A DNA stretch of 64,000 nucleotides from Lacinutrix mariniflava (GCF_001418015.1 NZ_LIQG01000017.1:218232-282231); one strand, 5' to 3'. Positions 1-9,010 are shown, counted from the first letter of the stretch. Numbers and translations: made by a program. The notes: a model not told the origin generated them from the sequence alone.

Positions 1-58
1 AATAAAGCGACTAAAACAATAACCTTAAATAAAGGAGAAATAACTAACACATTATAGC

Positions 59-1411
59 ATGTTAAACATCTCAGAAAACAAACTAAATACTAAAGTTGAT
101 ATTTCTAAGTACACCTCTTCTAAAAAGGTATTTGGTAAAAAACACTTTAAACAATTTAATAGATTATTAATAGCATCAGCAATCGTTTGTATTATCGTTT
201 TGTTTTTGCCTTGGACACAGAATATTAATGCGGCAGGAACTGTAACTACATTAACACCAGATCAAAGACCACAAAGCATACAATCTCCTATTCCTGGTAG
301 AATAGAAAAATGGTATGTTAGAGAAGGTGATTTTGTAAAAAAAGGAGATACTATTCTTTTTATTTCTGAAGTGAAAAATGATTATTTCGACCCTAATTTA
401 ATACAAAGAACTGGGCAGCAAATAGAATCTAAAAATGCTTCTGTAAAAAGTTATGGTTCTAAAGTAAATGCACTTAATAATCAAATTTCAGCTTTAAGTA
501 ATGAACGTGGTTTAAAATTAAAACAAGCCGAAAATAAATTATTGCAAGCTAAGCTGAAAGTAAAAAGTGATAGTATAGATTTTGAAGCATCAAAAATTAA
601 TTTAGAAATTGCTGAAAAACAATATAAACGTACAGAAACCCTACAGGCTGAAGGTTTAAAATCTTTAACAGATGTTGAACAAAAACGTTTAAAGCTTCAA
701 GAAACACAAGCAAAGCTAATCTCACAGGAAAATAAATTTTTGGTAGCTAAAAACGAGATTTTAAATGCCCAAGTTGAAATTACAAGAACTAAAGCAGCCT
801 ATATAGATAAAATCTCTAAAGCGCAAAGCGATAAGTTTTCGGCAGAATCAAATCAGTTTGATGCAGAAGCTCAAGTTTCTAAATTAGAAAATAACCGTTC
901 TAATTATGAAATAAGAAATACCATGTATTACATAAAAGCACCATTTAACGGGTATATTAATAAAGCCATAAAAACAGGAATTGGTGAGAGCTTTAAAGAA
1001 GGTGAACGTTTGGTAGGTATTATGCCGGCAAACTATGATGTTGCTGTAGAGACCTATATAAACCCAATAGATTTGCCTTTGGTTCATATTGGAGAAACTT
1101 TTAGAGTTCAGTTTGATGGCTGGCCTGCAATTGTATTTAGTGGTTGGCCTAATGTATCTTATGGAACTTATGGTGCAAAAGTAGTAGCAATGGAGAGCTT
1201 TATTAGCGAGAACGGAAAATTTAGAATTCTATTAGCACCAGATAGTGAAGATGAATATGCTTGGCCAGAAGCTATTAGAGTTGGCTCTGGAGTTAGAGCT
1301 ATTGGTTTGTTAAACGATGTGCCAATTTGGTTCGAAATATGGAGACAGCTTAATGGTTTTCCTCCAGATTATTATGTTCCTATAATTAGTGGTAACAAAG
1401 CAAAAAAGTAA
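59..1411 (+). CDS. HlyD-family periplasmic adaptor (membrane fusion protein)
   Basis: Adaptor subunit of a type I-like exporter that joins an inner-membrane ABC transporter to an outer-membrane channel. One membrane segment lies at about residues 35-53. A biotinyl-lipoyl-like strand (SPIPGRIEKWYVREGDFVKKG) follows at about residues 75-95, then a long Lys/Glu-rich coiled-coil hairpin (about 120-280), then the second lipoyl half and beta-barrel (IKAPFNGYINKA). At 450 aa it is normal for the family. The TolC-like gene starts 5 bases after the stop, so the two form an operon. The ABC/peptidase subunit usual for flavobacterial systems would lie left of the window. The substrate is unknown. Confidence 0.88.
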   Translation: MLNISENKLNTKVDISKYTSSKKVFGKKHFKQFNRLLIASAIVCIIVLFLPWTQNINAAGTVTTLTPDQRPQSIQSPIPGRIEKWYVREGDFVKKGDTILFISEVKNDYFDPNLIQRTGQQIESKNASVKSYGSKVNALNNQISALSNERGLKLKQAENKLLQAKLKVKSDSIDFEASKINLEIAEKQYKRTETLQAEGLKSLTDVEQKRLKLQETQAKLISQENKFLVAKNEILNAQVEITRTKAAYIDKISKAQSDKFSAESNQFDAEAQVSKLENNRSNYEIRNTMYYIKAPFNGYINKAIKTGIGESFKEGERLVGIMPANYDVAVETYINPIDLPLVHIGETFRVQFDGWPAIVFSGWPNVSYGTYGAKVVAMESFISENGKFRILLAPDSEDEYAWPEAIRVGSGVRAIGLLNDVPIWFEIWRQLNGFPPDYYVPIISGNKAKK

Positions 1412-1415
1412 TACT

Positions 1416-2807
1416 ATGAAACATTATATTTTAATTTTTAGCTTTTTGGTCTCTACAATTGCTTTATCACAGACCAAAAACGATTTACAACTAACATTCA
1501 GTGAATATTTGGGTTATGTAACACAATTCCATCCTATTGCTAAACAAGCTAATTTAAAGTTAGAAGAAGGTCAAGCGTATTTAATTAAAGCGCGTGGTGG
1601 TTTTGATCCTAAGATTGAAGTAGATTACAATAGAAAAGACTTTAAGGATAAGGAATATTACAATCTATTTAATGCCACATTTAAGGTTCCAACTTGGTAT
1701 GGAATTGAAGCTAAAGCTAATTTTGAAGAAAATAGTGGTGTATTTTTAAATCCACAAAATAGTGTCCCAAACAATGGTTTGTTTACAGCAGGAATCTCTG
1801 CATCTTTAGGACAAGGTTTATTTATAAATGAACGCATGGCAACCTTGAAAAAAGCAAAGTTTTATAAAGAGCAAACCAAAGCAGAACGAGATTTACAAAT
1901 TAATGATATTGTTTATCAGGCGTCTGTTGCTTATTTTAATTGGTTGCAAGCGTTTAACGAAGCAGAAATGTACAAACGATTTCTTTCTAATGCAAAAACA
2001 AGATATAACGGAGTTCGAGAAAGTGTTCTGGCTGGAGATAAAGCAGGAATAGACAGTCTAGAAGCTAATATTAACATCAATAATCGTGCACTTGCCTTAG
2101 AGCAATCTAAAGTAGGTTTAATGAAAAACAAATTAATAGTTTCTAATTTTTTATGGTTGGACAACCAAATACCATTAGAGATTAATCAAAGCGTAACACC
2201 AAAACAATTAGATGTTAATGAGGTGGATACTGTTTTAAAACTAGAGGAGTTATTAAAATTTAATATAGAATCGCATCCAAAGTTAAAAGCATTAAATAGC
2301 AAAATTAGTGGCTTAGAAATAGAGAAAAAACTTAAAGCAAACAAGCTGCTGCCTAAAGTAGATGTACAGTATAATTTTATAACTCAAGATCCAGATATAA
2401 GCAATACATACAGTACTTCTAATTATAAAGCAGGTATAAATGTAGCTTTTCCTTTATTTTTAAGAAAAGAGCGCGGTGATTTAAAATTGTCTAAACTTAA
2501 AATTGAAGCGTCTAAATTTGAGCGCACAAATACTTCATTAAGCTTAAGTAACAAGGTAGAATCTCTAAAGCTTGAATTAGAGTCTTATGTATATCAAAAT
2601 AAGATAATAGATAAAGTTGTTGAAGACTACCAAACACTACTCGCTGCCGAAGAACGAAAATTTAGTTTTGGAGAAAGTTCTGTATTTTTAATTAATTATA
2701 GAGAATCTAGCTTAATAGATGCACAAATTAAACAAATTAAGCTTCAAAATAAATTTTATGAAACCAAAGCGAAGCTATTTAATAGCTTAGGAACAGTTTT
2801 AAATTAA
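1416..2807 (+). CDS. TolC family outer membrane efflux protein
   Basis: Outer-membrane channel partner of the upstream HlyD-type adaptor. The protein is 463 aa from the ATG at 1416. That start gives a clean signal peptide (MKHYILIFSFLVSTIALSQ); an in-frame start 27 bases earlier would overlap the previous gene and bury it. Two helical repeats typical of TolC/OEP proteins are visible, each with long Gln/Ala/Leu/Lys-rich helices (about 145-240 and 290-460). Exact exporter type (peptide, toxin or drug) cannot be read from the sequence. Confidence 0.88.
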   Translation: MKHYILIFSFLVSTIALSQTKNDLQLTFSEYLGYVTQFHPIAKQANLKLEEGQAYLIKARGGFDPKIEVDYNRKDFKDKEYYNLFNATFKVPTWYGIEAKANFEENSGVFLNPQNSVPNNGLFTAGISASLGQGLFINERMATLKKAKFYKEQTKAERDLQINDIVYQASVAYFNWLQAFNEAEMYKRFLSNAKTRYNGVRESVLAGDKAGIDSLEANININNRALALEQSKVGLMKNKLIVSNFLWLDNQIPLEINQSVTPKQLDVNEVDTVLKLEELLKFNIESHPKLKALNSKISGLEIEKKLKANKLLPKVDVQYNFITQDPDISNTYSTSNYKAGINVAFPLFLRKERGDLKLSKLKIEASKFERTNTSLSLSNKVESLKLELESYVYQNKIIDKVVEDYQTLLAAEERKFSFGESSVFLINYRESSLIDAQIKQIKLQNKFYETKAKLFNSLGTVLN

Positions 2808-2846
2808 GTTTTTAAACAGTACTTAAAGACAATAATTAAAGGTTCT

Positions 2847-3404
2847 TTAAGTCTTAAAAATAGTATAAATCACAGACCAAATTAAGCCTAAAATTAAAGT
2901 AAAAACAGCGCCTTTAATCATAGTTTGTTTATGTTTAATAGCACGTCCCAAAAAATATAAATCTGTTGTAATTTCATCATAAACAGTTTTACCATTTTCT
3001 GTTATTCTAGTAAACTCAGTTTTAAACTCAGACAAAGACATAACAGCAAAATTTCCAGCGTACAAACTTCCATTGTATCCGCTTTTTTTATATTTTTTGC
3101 CATAATATTTATGTGGTAACATGCCAATAAGAGCAAATAGCATCGAAATCAAGCAAAAATAGATTATAGACGAAATAAAAACGCCAATGTTCTCTTTTTC
3201 AACTCCTGTAGTAAGATGAGTTGCTCCAAATAACATAGTTACCAAAATTGAATTGACAGTTAAAATAATTGCAGATTTGTTATCAACCATTCTTAAAAGG
3301 CTGTAGTGGTTTCTTGAAAGCGTACGGTATAAAGTATCTAAACTTCTTGCATCTCCTTTTTTACTTTCTACTGTTGCTATTTTAACTTCCTCTTTTAATT
3401 CCAT
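2847..3404 (-). CDS. Pycsar-effector-like (PycTM-type) membrane protein
   Basis: A 185-aa membrane protein. Residues about 28-62 carry the pattern RNHYSLLRMVDNKSAIILTVN, which resembles the start of the PycTM domain of Pycsar effectors (N-H, then D-K-[AS], then a hydrophobic helix). Hydrophobic helices lie at about 44-62, 75-98 and 162-182. In anti-phage Pycsar systems such a protein damages the membrane when a cyclic pyrimidine nucleotide is made. No nucleotide cyclase gene lies beside it here, and flavobacteria often carry housekeeping-like members of this family. A defence role is therefore only a possibility. Confidence 0.6.
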   Translation of the reverse strand: MELKEEVKIATVESKKGDARSLDTLYRTLSRNHYSLLRMVDNKSAIILTVNSILVTMLFGATHLTTGVEKENIGVFISSIIYFCLISMLFALIGMLPHKYYGKKYKKSGYNGSLYAGNFAVMSLSEFKTEFTRITENGKTVYDEITTDLYFLGRAIKHKQTMIKGAVFTLILGLIWSVIYTIFKT

Positions 3405-3481
3405 TAGGTACTAATCCTTTATTTATATCTGCTTTATTTAATTAGAATAATTACTAACTACCAAATATAGATACTTAGCAC

Positions 3482-3512
3482 AAAAAAGCCTTGACTATTA
3501 CTAATCAAGGCT
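3482..3512 (-). terminator. Rho-independent terminator of the cold-shock gene
   Basis: An 8-bp perfect stem (AGCCTTGA / TCAAGGCT) lies at 3487-3494 and 3505-3512. A run of six A follows at 3482-3487 on the plus strand, which reads as a U-tract on the minus-strand transcript. It sits just after the stop of the gene ending at 3545. Confidence 0.7.
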
Positions 3513-3544
3513 AACTGTGATTTATCACACGTTAATAGCAAGTG

Positions 3545-3997
3545 TTATATTTTCTTTACACGTACAGCGTTTAAGCCTTTCATGCCTTTTTCTAGTTCAA
3601 ATTGTACTTTGTCATTCTCTGTGATTTCATCAATTAAACCACTGACATGACAGAAATATTTTTCTGAATCTTCTGCATCGATAATAAAACCGAAACCTTT
3701 AGAAGAGTCGTAAAAAGAAACCTTACCTTTTCTAATAGGATCTACTTCTGGTAAATCTTCTTTTTTAGGTACGCCTAATACAATATTATCTGCTTTAATT
3801 TTAACTTTGTCTTCTGGATCTGGTGGAGTGTCTACCAAATTTCCATTGAAATCTACGTAAGCAAACTGAATGCCTTGTGTACCATTCTCTGCTGCTTCAG
3901 CCTTTCTGGCCTCCATTTTCTTTCTCTTGTCTTCACGCTTTTTAAGGCGCTTTTTCTCTTTTTCTAATTTGTTAAATGTCTGTTGCGACTTTGCCAT
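3545..3997 (-). CDS. Cold-shock domain protein with basic N-terminal extension
   Basis: Probable RNA-binding protein of 150 aa. The C-terminal 60 residues form a CspA-like cold-shock fold: KGKVSFYDSSKGFGFI supplies the RNP1-like aromatic face and YFCHVSGL the RNP2-like one. The N-terminal 35 residues are a highly charged Lys/Arg/Glu helix (KLEKEKKRLKKREDKRKKME). This layout is common in Bacteroidota, where long Csp proteins replace the roughly 70-aa form. Likely role is RNA chaperoning. The gene is monocistronic, with its own terminator downstream. Confidence 0.85.
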   Translation of the reverse strand: MAKSQQTFNKLEKEKKRLKKREDKRKKMEARKAEAAENGTQGIQFAYVDFNGNLVDTPPDPEDKVKIKADNIVLGVPKKEDLPEVDPIRKGKVSFYDSSKGFGFIIDAEDSEKYFCHVSGLIDEITENDKVQFELEKGMKGLNAVRVKKI

Positions 3998-4094
3998 TCT
4001 TCTTCTGTGTAATGTTAATTATTAGCTGAAATGCTAATTTTGGTTGTAAAAATACGATTTTCTATTGATTTATTAAAGAAAATAATGAAGTTTA

Positions 4095-4796
4095 CTATTC
4101 TTCCTCCTTTGCTCTAACTACTGTTATGGTTGCTTTAACTCCTGTAGCTAAGTTCCATTGGTTAGTAATAAAAGGAGTGCCATTATCGTCTAACACTTGG
4201 AATTCAGCGGTGTTTGGACCACTTGTTCCTTGATTTAAAGCTTCAAATTCTATAATATTATCTCCTGGATTAAGCGTTAAAAAGAAACCTTTACTATGGT
4301 TTTGTAATAATACTCTAGACTGTGCAATGTTACCATTTACATACACGCGAATTATATCGCCATCTTCGGCTTGATGATCTCTATATATAATATTTACGCG
4401 TTTCGCTTTTGTGCTATATTCCCCTAAAAATTGAGTGATTTCACTTCCATTGTGCCTACGCTCATCGTCATTCCTTAATTTTAAAGCATTTTTTAATTGC
4501 TTTTGGTATAACTCTGCAGGATTTCTAAATTTATTCTCTTTAATCATAGAGAATTCTTTACGCTCTGCAACCGGAAGCTCTTCTGTTTTAGGTAAAACTA
4601 TTTCGTTTTCCTGCTCTTTGTCTGGCTCTGCACTGTTGTTTTCTTCAGGCATTATTATAAGCTCATTATCTTCTTTAAGATCTTCGACTTCTTGAGCAGG
4701 AATTATTATGGACTTATTTTCACTATCAATTTGAGCGCTTACAGAAAGCACTGTAAATAATGTAAAAAGGAAAAATAAGTTAAACTTCATAGTCAT
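4095..4796 (-). CDS. Secreted protein of unknown function
   Basis: 233 aa. A signal peptide is present (MKFNLFFLFTLFTVLSVSAQ; the true start may be the second Met, MKFNL, 6 bases inside). An acidic Glu/Pro-rich linker follows (about 25-80). The C-terminal half (about 120-230) looks like a beta-sandwich: it contains short strands, IIRVYVNGNIAQSRVLL, GDNIIEFEALNQGTSGPNTA, and a strand with the alternating pattern of adhesin-type domains. It is exported to the periplasm or cell surface. Function is not recognised. Confidence 0.7.
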   Translation of the reverse strand: MTMKFNLFFLFTLFTVLSVSAQIDSENKSIIIPAQEVEDLKEDNELIIMPEENNSAEPDKEQENEIVLPKTEELPVAERKEFSMIKENKFRNPAELYQKQLKNALKLRNDDERRHNGSEITQFLGEYSTKAKRVNIIYRDHQAEDGDIIRVYVNGNIAQSRVLLQNHSKGFFLTLNPGDNIIEFEALNQGTSGPNTAEFQVLDDNGTPFITNQWNLATGVKATITVVRAKEEE

Positions 4797-5043
4797 ATAA
4801 ATCTATTTGTCGAAAATAAAACAAAAACTATACCTAAGTATTAAAGTTTTATTAATCTATTAAAAATAGTTCCATTTTGAATAGAAAAAGGCGCATTACC
4901 TTGCTCTAACTCTTTAATAAGGTGTTAAAATAGTTAAAATTTGTTAAATTATTACTTTGTTATACATAGTACTGTAACAAAACTATTCTTCTATCGTCTT
5001 TCTAATATAACAAACTATCAATCAAATTAAAACTATAATTATT

Positions 5044-5130
5044 ATGAGAACTTTAAACAACAATCAATTAACTGGAACATTAGAAGGAACTAAAAGTAAT
5101 ACTTGGAATACAAGAAGACGTTACAGATAA
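5044..5130 (+). CDS. Micropeptide 1 (28 aa, basic)
   Basis: A 28-codon ORF, MRTLNNNQLTGTLEGTKSNT then WNTRRRYR. It starts after an AATCAATCAAA-type leader, the same arrangement as the next small ORF. The C-terminus is strongly basic and shares the pattern W-N-x-x-[RK]-R-Y with the 44-aa ORF at 5212. No signal peptide or membrane segment is present. I know of no family. The shared motif, the shared leader and the terminator after the second ORF argue that both are real genes. Confidence 0.5.
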   Translation: MRTLNNNQLTGTLEGTKSNTWNTRRRYR

Positions 5131-5211
5131 TTTTCGTATCATCAATCAACTGCTGAAGACATTCAGCGTCAATCAAAATCAATCGAAATCAATCAAAAAA
5201 AACCAAAGATT

Positions 5212-5346
5212 ATGAGAGCAATTATTAACACCTTAAGAAAAACGAATTGTATCACTGAAGAACGTTTACATGTTAGTAGAGAAATCTACAGATTCAGCAA
5301 CTCAAGAGATGGATTATGGAATGGCGCAAAACGCTATGTACATTAA
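5212..5346 (+). CDS. Micropeptide 2 (44 aa, basic)
   Basis: A 44-codon ORF beginning MRAIINTLRKTNCITEERLH and ending LWNGAKRYVH. The first two residues and the C-terminal W-N-x-x-[RK]-R-Y pattern match the 28-aa ORF 81 bases upstream. It has one cysteine and nine Arg/Lys before the C-terminal motif. A Rho-independent terminator follows 25 bases after the stop, consistent with a short bicistronic transcript. Function unknown; a nucleic-acid-binding or exported peptide can be imagined, but nothing shows either. Confidence 0.5.
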   Translation: MRAIINTLRKTNCITEERLHVSREIYRFSNSRDGLWNGAKRYVH

Positions 5347-5370
5347 TAATTAACTCGAATAATCGATAAA

Positions 5371-5404
5371 AAAACCAGTGAATTAGGGTTCGCTGGTTTT
5401 TTTT
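5371..5404 (+). terminator. Rho-independent terminator after the micropeptide pair
   Basis: The stem AACCAGTGAA / TTCGCTGGTT (10 bp with one G-T pair) encloses a short loop and is followed by eight T. It ends the 5044-5346 transcript. It also lies just past the 3' end of the convergent E1 gene. Confidence 0.8.
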
Positions 5405-5425
5405 GTGTTCTAAAGTGTTAAGAGC

Positions 5426-7414
5426 TTAATAAGCTATTAAAGTTAGTAGTTCTTCTTCAAACCTATCACGCGATAAATACTGGTCTTCTAATTGGTTTAT
5501 AAAAGGAATAGGTGTTTCTAAACTCGCTACACGTTTAACAGGAGCATCTAAATCCTCAAAACAGTTTTCCATAATTAATGCCGAAACATCACTAGCAATT
5601 CCACCAAATAAAGAATCTTCTTGTAAAATAATTACACGCCCTGTCTTTTTAGCTGAAGCGTAAATAGTTTCGGTATCTAAAGGCTGTAACGAACGTAAAT
5701 CTATTAAATCAGCATCAATTTCTGGATGCTTATCTAACGTATTCATTGCCCAATGCACAGCTTGACCATATGCTATAACAGTAATTTGTTCTCCTGTTCT
5801 TAAAACGGCTGCTTTGCCTAAAGGAATCGTGTAATAATCTGTTGGTACTTCTTGACGGATACTTCTATATAAGGCTTTGTGCTCAAAGAATAGTACAGGA
5901 TTAGGATCGTTAATAGCTGTTGCTAATAAGCCTTTTGCATCTTTAGGAAACGCAGGATAAACAACCTTTAAACCTGGTGTTTTTGTAAACCAAGCTTCAT
6001 TTGTTTGACTGTGAAAAGGTCCTGCAGCAACACCTGCTCCACAAGGCATACGTAATACTACATCTGCATTTTGGTTCCAACGGTAATGCGATTTTGCTAA
6101 ATAATTAACTACTGGATTAAAACCAGACGTTACAAAATCTCCAAACTGTAATTCTACCACACTTTTAATACCTGCAATGCTTAATCCCATTGCAGTTTCT
6201 ATAATTGCCGACTCACAAATGGGTGTATTTCTAACGCGATCTTTACCAAAAGCTTCTACAAAACCATCTGTAATTTTAAAAACACCACCATATTCGGCAA
6301 CATCTTGTCCCATAATTACTAAGTCATTATGCTTTTCCATAGATTGCTTTAAACCTTCATGTATGGCATCTACTAGACGTAACTCTTCTGTGTTTGAATT
6401 TTCTTCAAAATCCTGATATTCAAAACTTTGATAAACATCACTTAATTCGTTACTTATAGAAGATGTTATTTTTTCTTCAGCATCAGCTTGAGCTAAATGT
6501 GTATTAATTTCTTCTTTTATTTCAGCTTTAAAAATGTCATCTTGCTTTTCTGTAAGTATATTTTCAGAAATTAAATGTGCGCGATAATTATCTAATGGGT
6601 CTTTCTTTTCCCATACATCCATTAAATCTTGAGGGACATATTTTGTACCACTAGCTTCTTCATGACCGCGCATTCTAAAGGTTTTAAATTCTATTAAAAC
6701 TGGACGTGGATTTTTTCTTATACTTTCGGTAATTTCAGAAATTTTGGTATAAACTTCTAAAATATTATTACCATCTATAATGTGCGATTCCATGCCATAA
6801 CCAATGGCACGATCGGCTAAATCTTTACAATTATATTGTTCTGTTGTTGGTGTCGAAAGTCCGTAACCGTTATTTTCAATACAAAATAACACAGGTAATT
6901 GCCAAACAGAAGCAACGTTTAAGGCTTCATGTATATCACCTTCACTTGTCCCTCCTTCACCTGTAAAAACAGCCGTAACTTGGTTTTTGTTTTTCAATTT
7001 ACTTGCAAGAGCAATACCATCTGCAACACCAAATTGTGGGCCTAAATGCGATATCATTCCAACAATATTATACTCTTGAGTACCAAAGTGAAAAGAGCGA
7101 TCACGACCTTTTGTAAAACCATTAGCTTTACCTTGCCATTGGCTAAAAAGGCGATATAATGGAATCTCACGTGTTGTAAAAACAGCTAAGTTTCTATGCA
7201 TTGGTAAAATATATTCTTCGGGCTGCATAGACATAGTAACACCCACCGAAATAGCCTCTTGTCCTATTCCAGAAAACCATTTACTAATTCTACCTTGACG
7301 CAATAGAATAAGCATCTTCTCCTCTATTAAACGTGGTTTTAACATCGCTCTATATAGTGCTATTTTAGTTTCTGGAGATAGCTTGGTTTTATTGTATTTT
7401 ATATTAGATTTCAT
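5426..7414 (-). CDS. 2-oxoacid dehydrogenase E1, fused alpha and beta subunits
   Basis: Thiamine-diphosphate E1 of a 2-oxoacid dehydrogenase complex, most like the branched-chain (2-oxoisovalerate) or pyruvate enzymes. It decarboxylates the 2-oxoacid and passes the acyl group to E2 lipoate. The alpha half (about 1-330) has the ThDP/Mg motif GEGGTSEGDIHEALN ... ENN. The beta half (about 345-662) is the transketolase-like Pyr domain plus C-terminal domain (VIMGQDVAEYGGVFKITDG, PICESAIIETAMG). The 662-aa fusion is usual in Flavobacteriaceae. No E2 or E3 gene lies in this window. Confidence 0.9.
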   Translation of the reverse strand: MKSNIKYNKTKLSPETKIALYRAMLKPRLIEEKMLILLRQGRISKWFSGIGQEAISVGVTMSMQPEEYILPMHRNLAVFTTREIPLYRLFSQWQGKANGFTKGRDRSFHFGTQEYNIVGMISHLGPQFGVADGIALASKLKNKNQVTAVFTGEGGTSEGDIHEALNVASVWQLPVLFCIENNGYGLSTPTTEQYNCKDLADRAIGYGMESHIIDGNNILEVYTKISEITESIRKNPRPVLIEFKTFRMRGHEEASGTKYVPQDLMDVWEKKDPLDNYRAHLISENILTEKQDDIFKAEIKEEINTHLAQADAEEKITSSISNELSDVYQSFEYQDFEENSNTEELRLVDAIHEGLKQSMEKHNDLVIMGQDVAEYGGVFKITDGFVEAFGKDRVRNTPICESAIIETAMGLSIAGIKSVVELQFGDFVTSGFNPVVNYLAKSHYRWNQNADVVLRMPCGAGVAAGPFHSQTNEAWFTKTPGLKVVYPAFPKDAKGLLATAINDPNPVLFFEHKALYRSIRQEVPTDYYTIPLGKAAVLRTGEQITVIAYGQAVHWAMNTLDKHPEIDADLIDLRSLQPLDTETIYASAKKTGRVIILQEDSLFGGIASDVSALIMENCFEDLDAPVKRVASLETPIPFINQLEDQYLSRDRFEEELLTLIAY

Positions 7415-7610
7415 GTCTGTAATTTATTGTTTTTTATGGTCACATGTTGTTTTCCATAAAATCATTTGCTTAAATAATACTGTTTTTAATAAGCTTATTT
7501 TATAAGTGTATTAGATATCAGTAATAGTGTTTGTCAAATATAACATTATTGCATAAAACTTAATAATTGCGGTTAAAAATTATCAATTATTAATTTTGCA
7601 ATCTTTTCTT

Positions 7611-7618
7611 TACATTTG
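7611..7618 (+). promoter_or_regulatory. -7 promoter box of the oxygenase gene
   Basis: TACATTTG matches the Bacteroidota -7 consensus TANNTTTG and lies 30 bases before the ATG at 7649. A -33 TTG at the canonical distance is not evident. Confidence 0.55.
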
Positions 7619-7648
7619 TATATAGATGATTAATAAAAATTACTAGAC

Positions 7649-8596
7649 ATGACGAGTATACCAAGTGTTAATTTAGAAGATTTTCTTTCTGATGATCCAA
7701 AGAGAAAACAAAAATTTATAGACGAAATAGGAAAAGCTTACCAAGAAATTGGGTTTGTTGCTTTAAAAGGGCATTTTTTAGACGATAAACTAGTTGATGG
7801 TTTATATTCTGAAATTAAAAACTTTTTCGATTTACCTGTTGAAACTAAACAAGGTTATGAAATACCAGGTATTGGTGGTCAACGTGGCTATATTTCTTTT
7901 GGAAAAGAAAGTGCAAAAGGTAAGAAGGAAGGTGATTTAAAAGAATTCTGGCATTTTGGACAGTATGTAGAAGACGATGCGGAACGTGCTAAAGAATATC
8001 CTAAAAATGTAGATGTAAAAGAATTACCTGCATTTAATAAAGCAGGAAAACAAACGTACCAAATGCTGGAAAAAACAGCAAAGTATGTATTAAGAGCATT
8101 GGCACTTTATTTGGATTTAGATGAACTGTATTTCGATAATTACATACATAATGGTAATTCTATATTAAGACCAATACATTATCCACCAATTACCGAAGAG
8201 CCTAAAGCTGCCGAACGTGCTGCTGCTCATGGAGATATTAATTTAATCACCTTATTAATGGGTGCTCAAGGTCGTGGTTTACAAGTACAGAATCATGAAG
8301 GCGAATGGATAGATGCTATTGCTGAACCAGATGAGTTAATGATTAATGTTGGTGATATGTTATCAAGACATACTAATAACAAATTAAAATCGACAATACA
8401 CAGAGTAATTAACCCACCAAAAGAACTTTGGGGAACTAGCCGCTACTCTATTCCGTTTTTTATGCACCCAATAAGTGAAATGAAATTAGACGTTTTAGAC
8501 AGTTGTATTGATGCCGAAAACCCAAAGCAGTTTGACGATATTACTGCTGGCGAATTTTTAAACCAACGTTTAATAGAATTAGGACTTAAAAAGTAA
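7649..8596 (+). CDS. 2OG-Fe(II) oxygenase, isopenicillin N synthase family
   Basis: Non-haem iron, 2-oxoglutarate-dependent oxygenase of 315 aa. The N-terminal DIOX_N region spans about residues 3-120. The double-stranded beta-helix core carries the iron triad H194-x-D196 and H251, and R265-x-S267 for 2-oxoglutarate. All ligands are present, so it should be active. The substrate is unknown; relatives act on amino acids, antibiotics precursors and plant hormones. It stands alone with its own promoter, divergent from the E1 gene. Confidence 0.85.
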   Translation: MTSIPSVNLEDFLSDDPKRKQKFIDEIGKAYQEIGFVALKGHFLDDKLVDGLYSEIKNFFDLPVETKQGYEIPGIGGQRGYISFGKESAKGKKEGDLKEFWHFGQYVEDDAERAKEYPKNVDVKELPAFNKAGKQTYQMLEKTAKYVLRALALYLDLDELYFDNYIHNGNSILRPIHYPPITEEPKAAERAAAHGDINLITLLMGAQGRGLQVQNHEGEWIDAIAEPDELMINVGDMLSRHTNNKLKSTIHRVINPPKELWGTSRYSIPFFMHPISEMKLDVLDSCIDAENPKQFDDITAGEFLNQRLIELGLKK

Positions 8597-8665
8597 GCAG
8601 TATACAGTCTTCAGTACGCAGTTTTACTCAAACGTGCTGACTGAATACTGCATACTGTAGACTGC
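8597..8665. repeat. Imperfect inverted repeat of the CAGTxTxCAGT family
   Basis: The left arm (8597-8622) and the right arm (8640-8665) match at 21 of 26 positions when one is inverted, so transcripts fold into a long hairpin. Both arms are built of repeated CAGT/ACTG words. A half-site of the same flavour (GGCAGTATTCAGTAGACAG) occurs at 28829-28847 after mutS2. It may act as a transcript end or 3' stabiliser. Confidence 0.6.
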
Positions 8666-8678
8666 AAACTAAAAAAAG

Positions 8679-9005
8679 ATGGATTTAAAAGATCAATTAA
8701 AAAACCTCTTTCCAGAACACGAAGAAAAGGATGTTAAACCAACAGAAGAGAAATCTTCTTTATGGCTACAAGACGGTCCTATTATTTGTAAATACGAAAA
8801 ACGAAAAGGTAAGCCAATTACCATTTTGGAAGGTTATACAGGAGCAACAACAGATTTTAAAGCATTAGCCAAAGAGCTGAAGCAAAAACTAAGCGTTGGC
8901 GGAAGTTTTAAGGATGACAAAATTATTATTCAAGGTGATTATCGCGATAAAATAATGGCGATGTTAAAAGAAAAAGGTTTTAACGTAAAACGTGTGGGAG
9001 GTTAG
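8679..9005 (+). CDS. Translation initiation factor, SUI1/YciH family
   Basis: 108-aa bacterial eIF1/SUI1 relative. The C-terminal 75 residues carry the SUI1 fold with the basic loop KRKGKPITILEGY, the glycine turn SVGGSFKDDKIIIQGD and the terminal helix RDKIMAMLKEKGFNVKRVGG. YciH influences fidelity of translation initiation. It is followed by DUF1835 and phosphorylase genes with gaps of 5 and -11 bases, so it begins a three-gene operon. Confidence 0.88.
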   Translation: MDLKDQLKNLFPEHEEKDVKPTEEKSSLWLQDGPIICKYEKRKGKPITILEGYTGATTDFKALAKELKQKLSVGGSFKDDKIIIQGDYRDKIMAMLKEKGFNVKRVGG

Positions 9006-9010
9006 ATTAT

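Noticed and set aside
2847..3404. Complete Pycsar defence system
   Set aside because: Only the effector-like protein is present; neighbours are a TolC-type channel and a cold-shock protein, not a cyclase.
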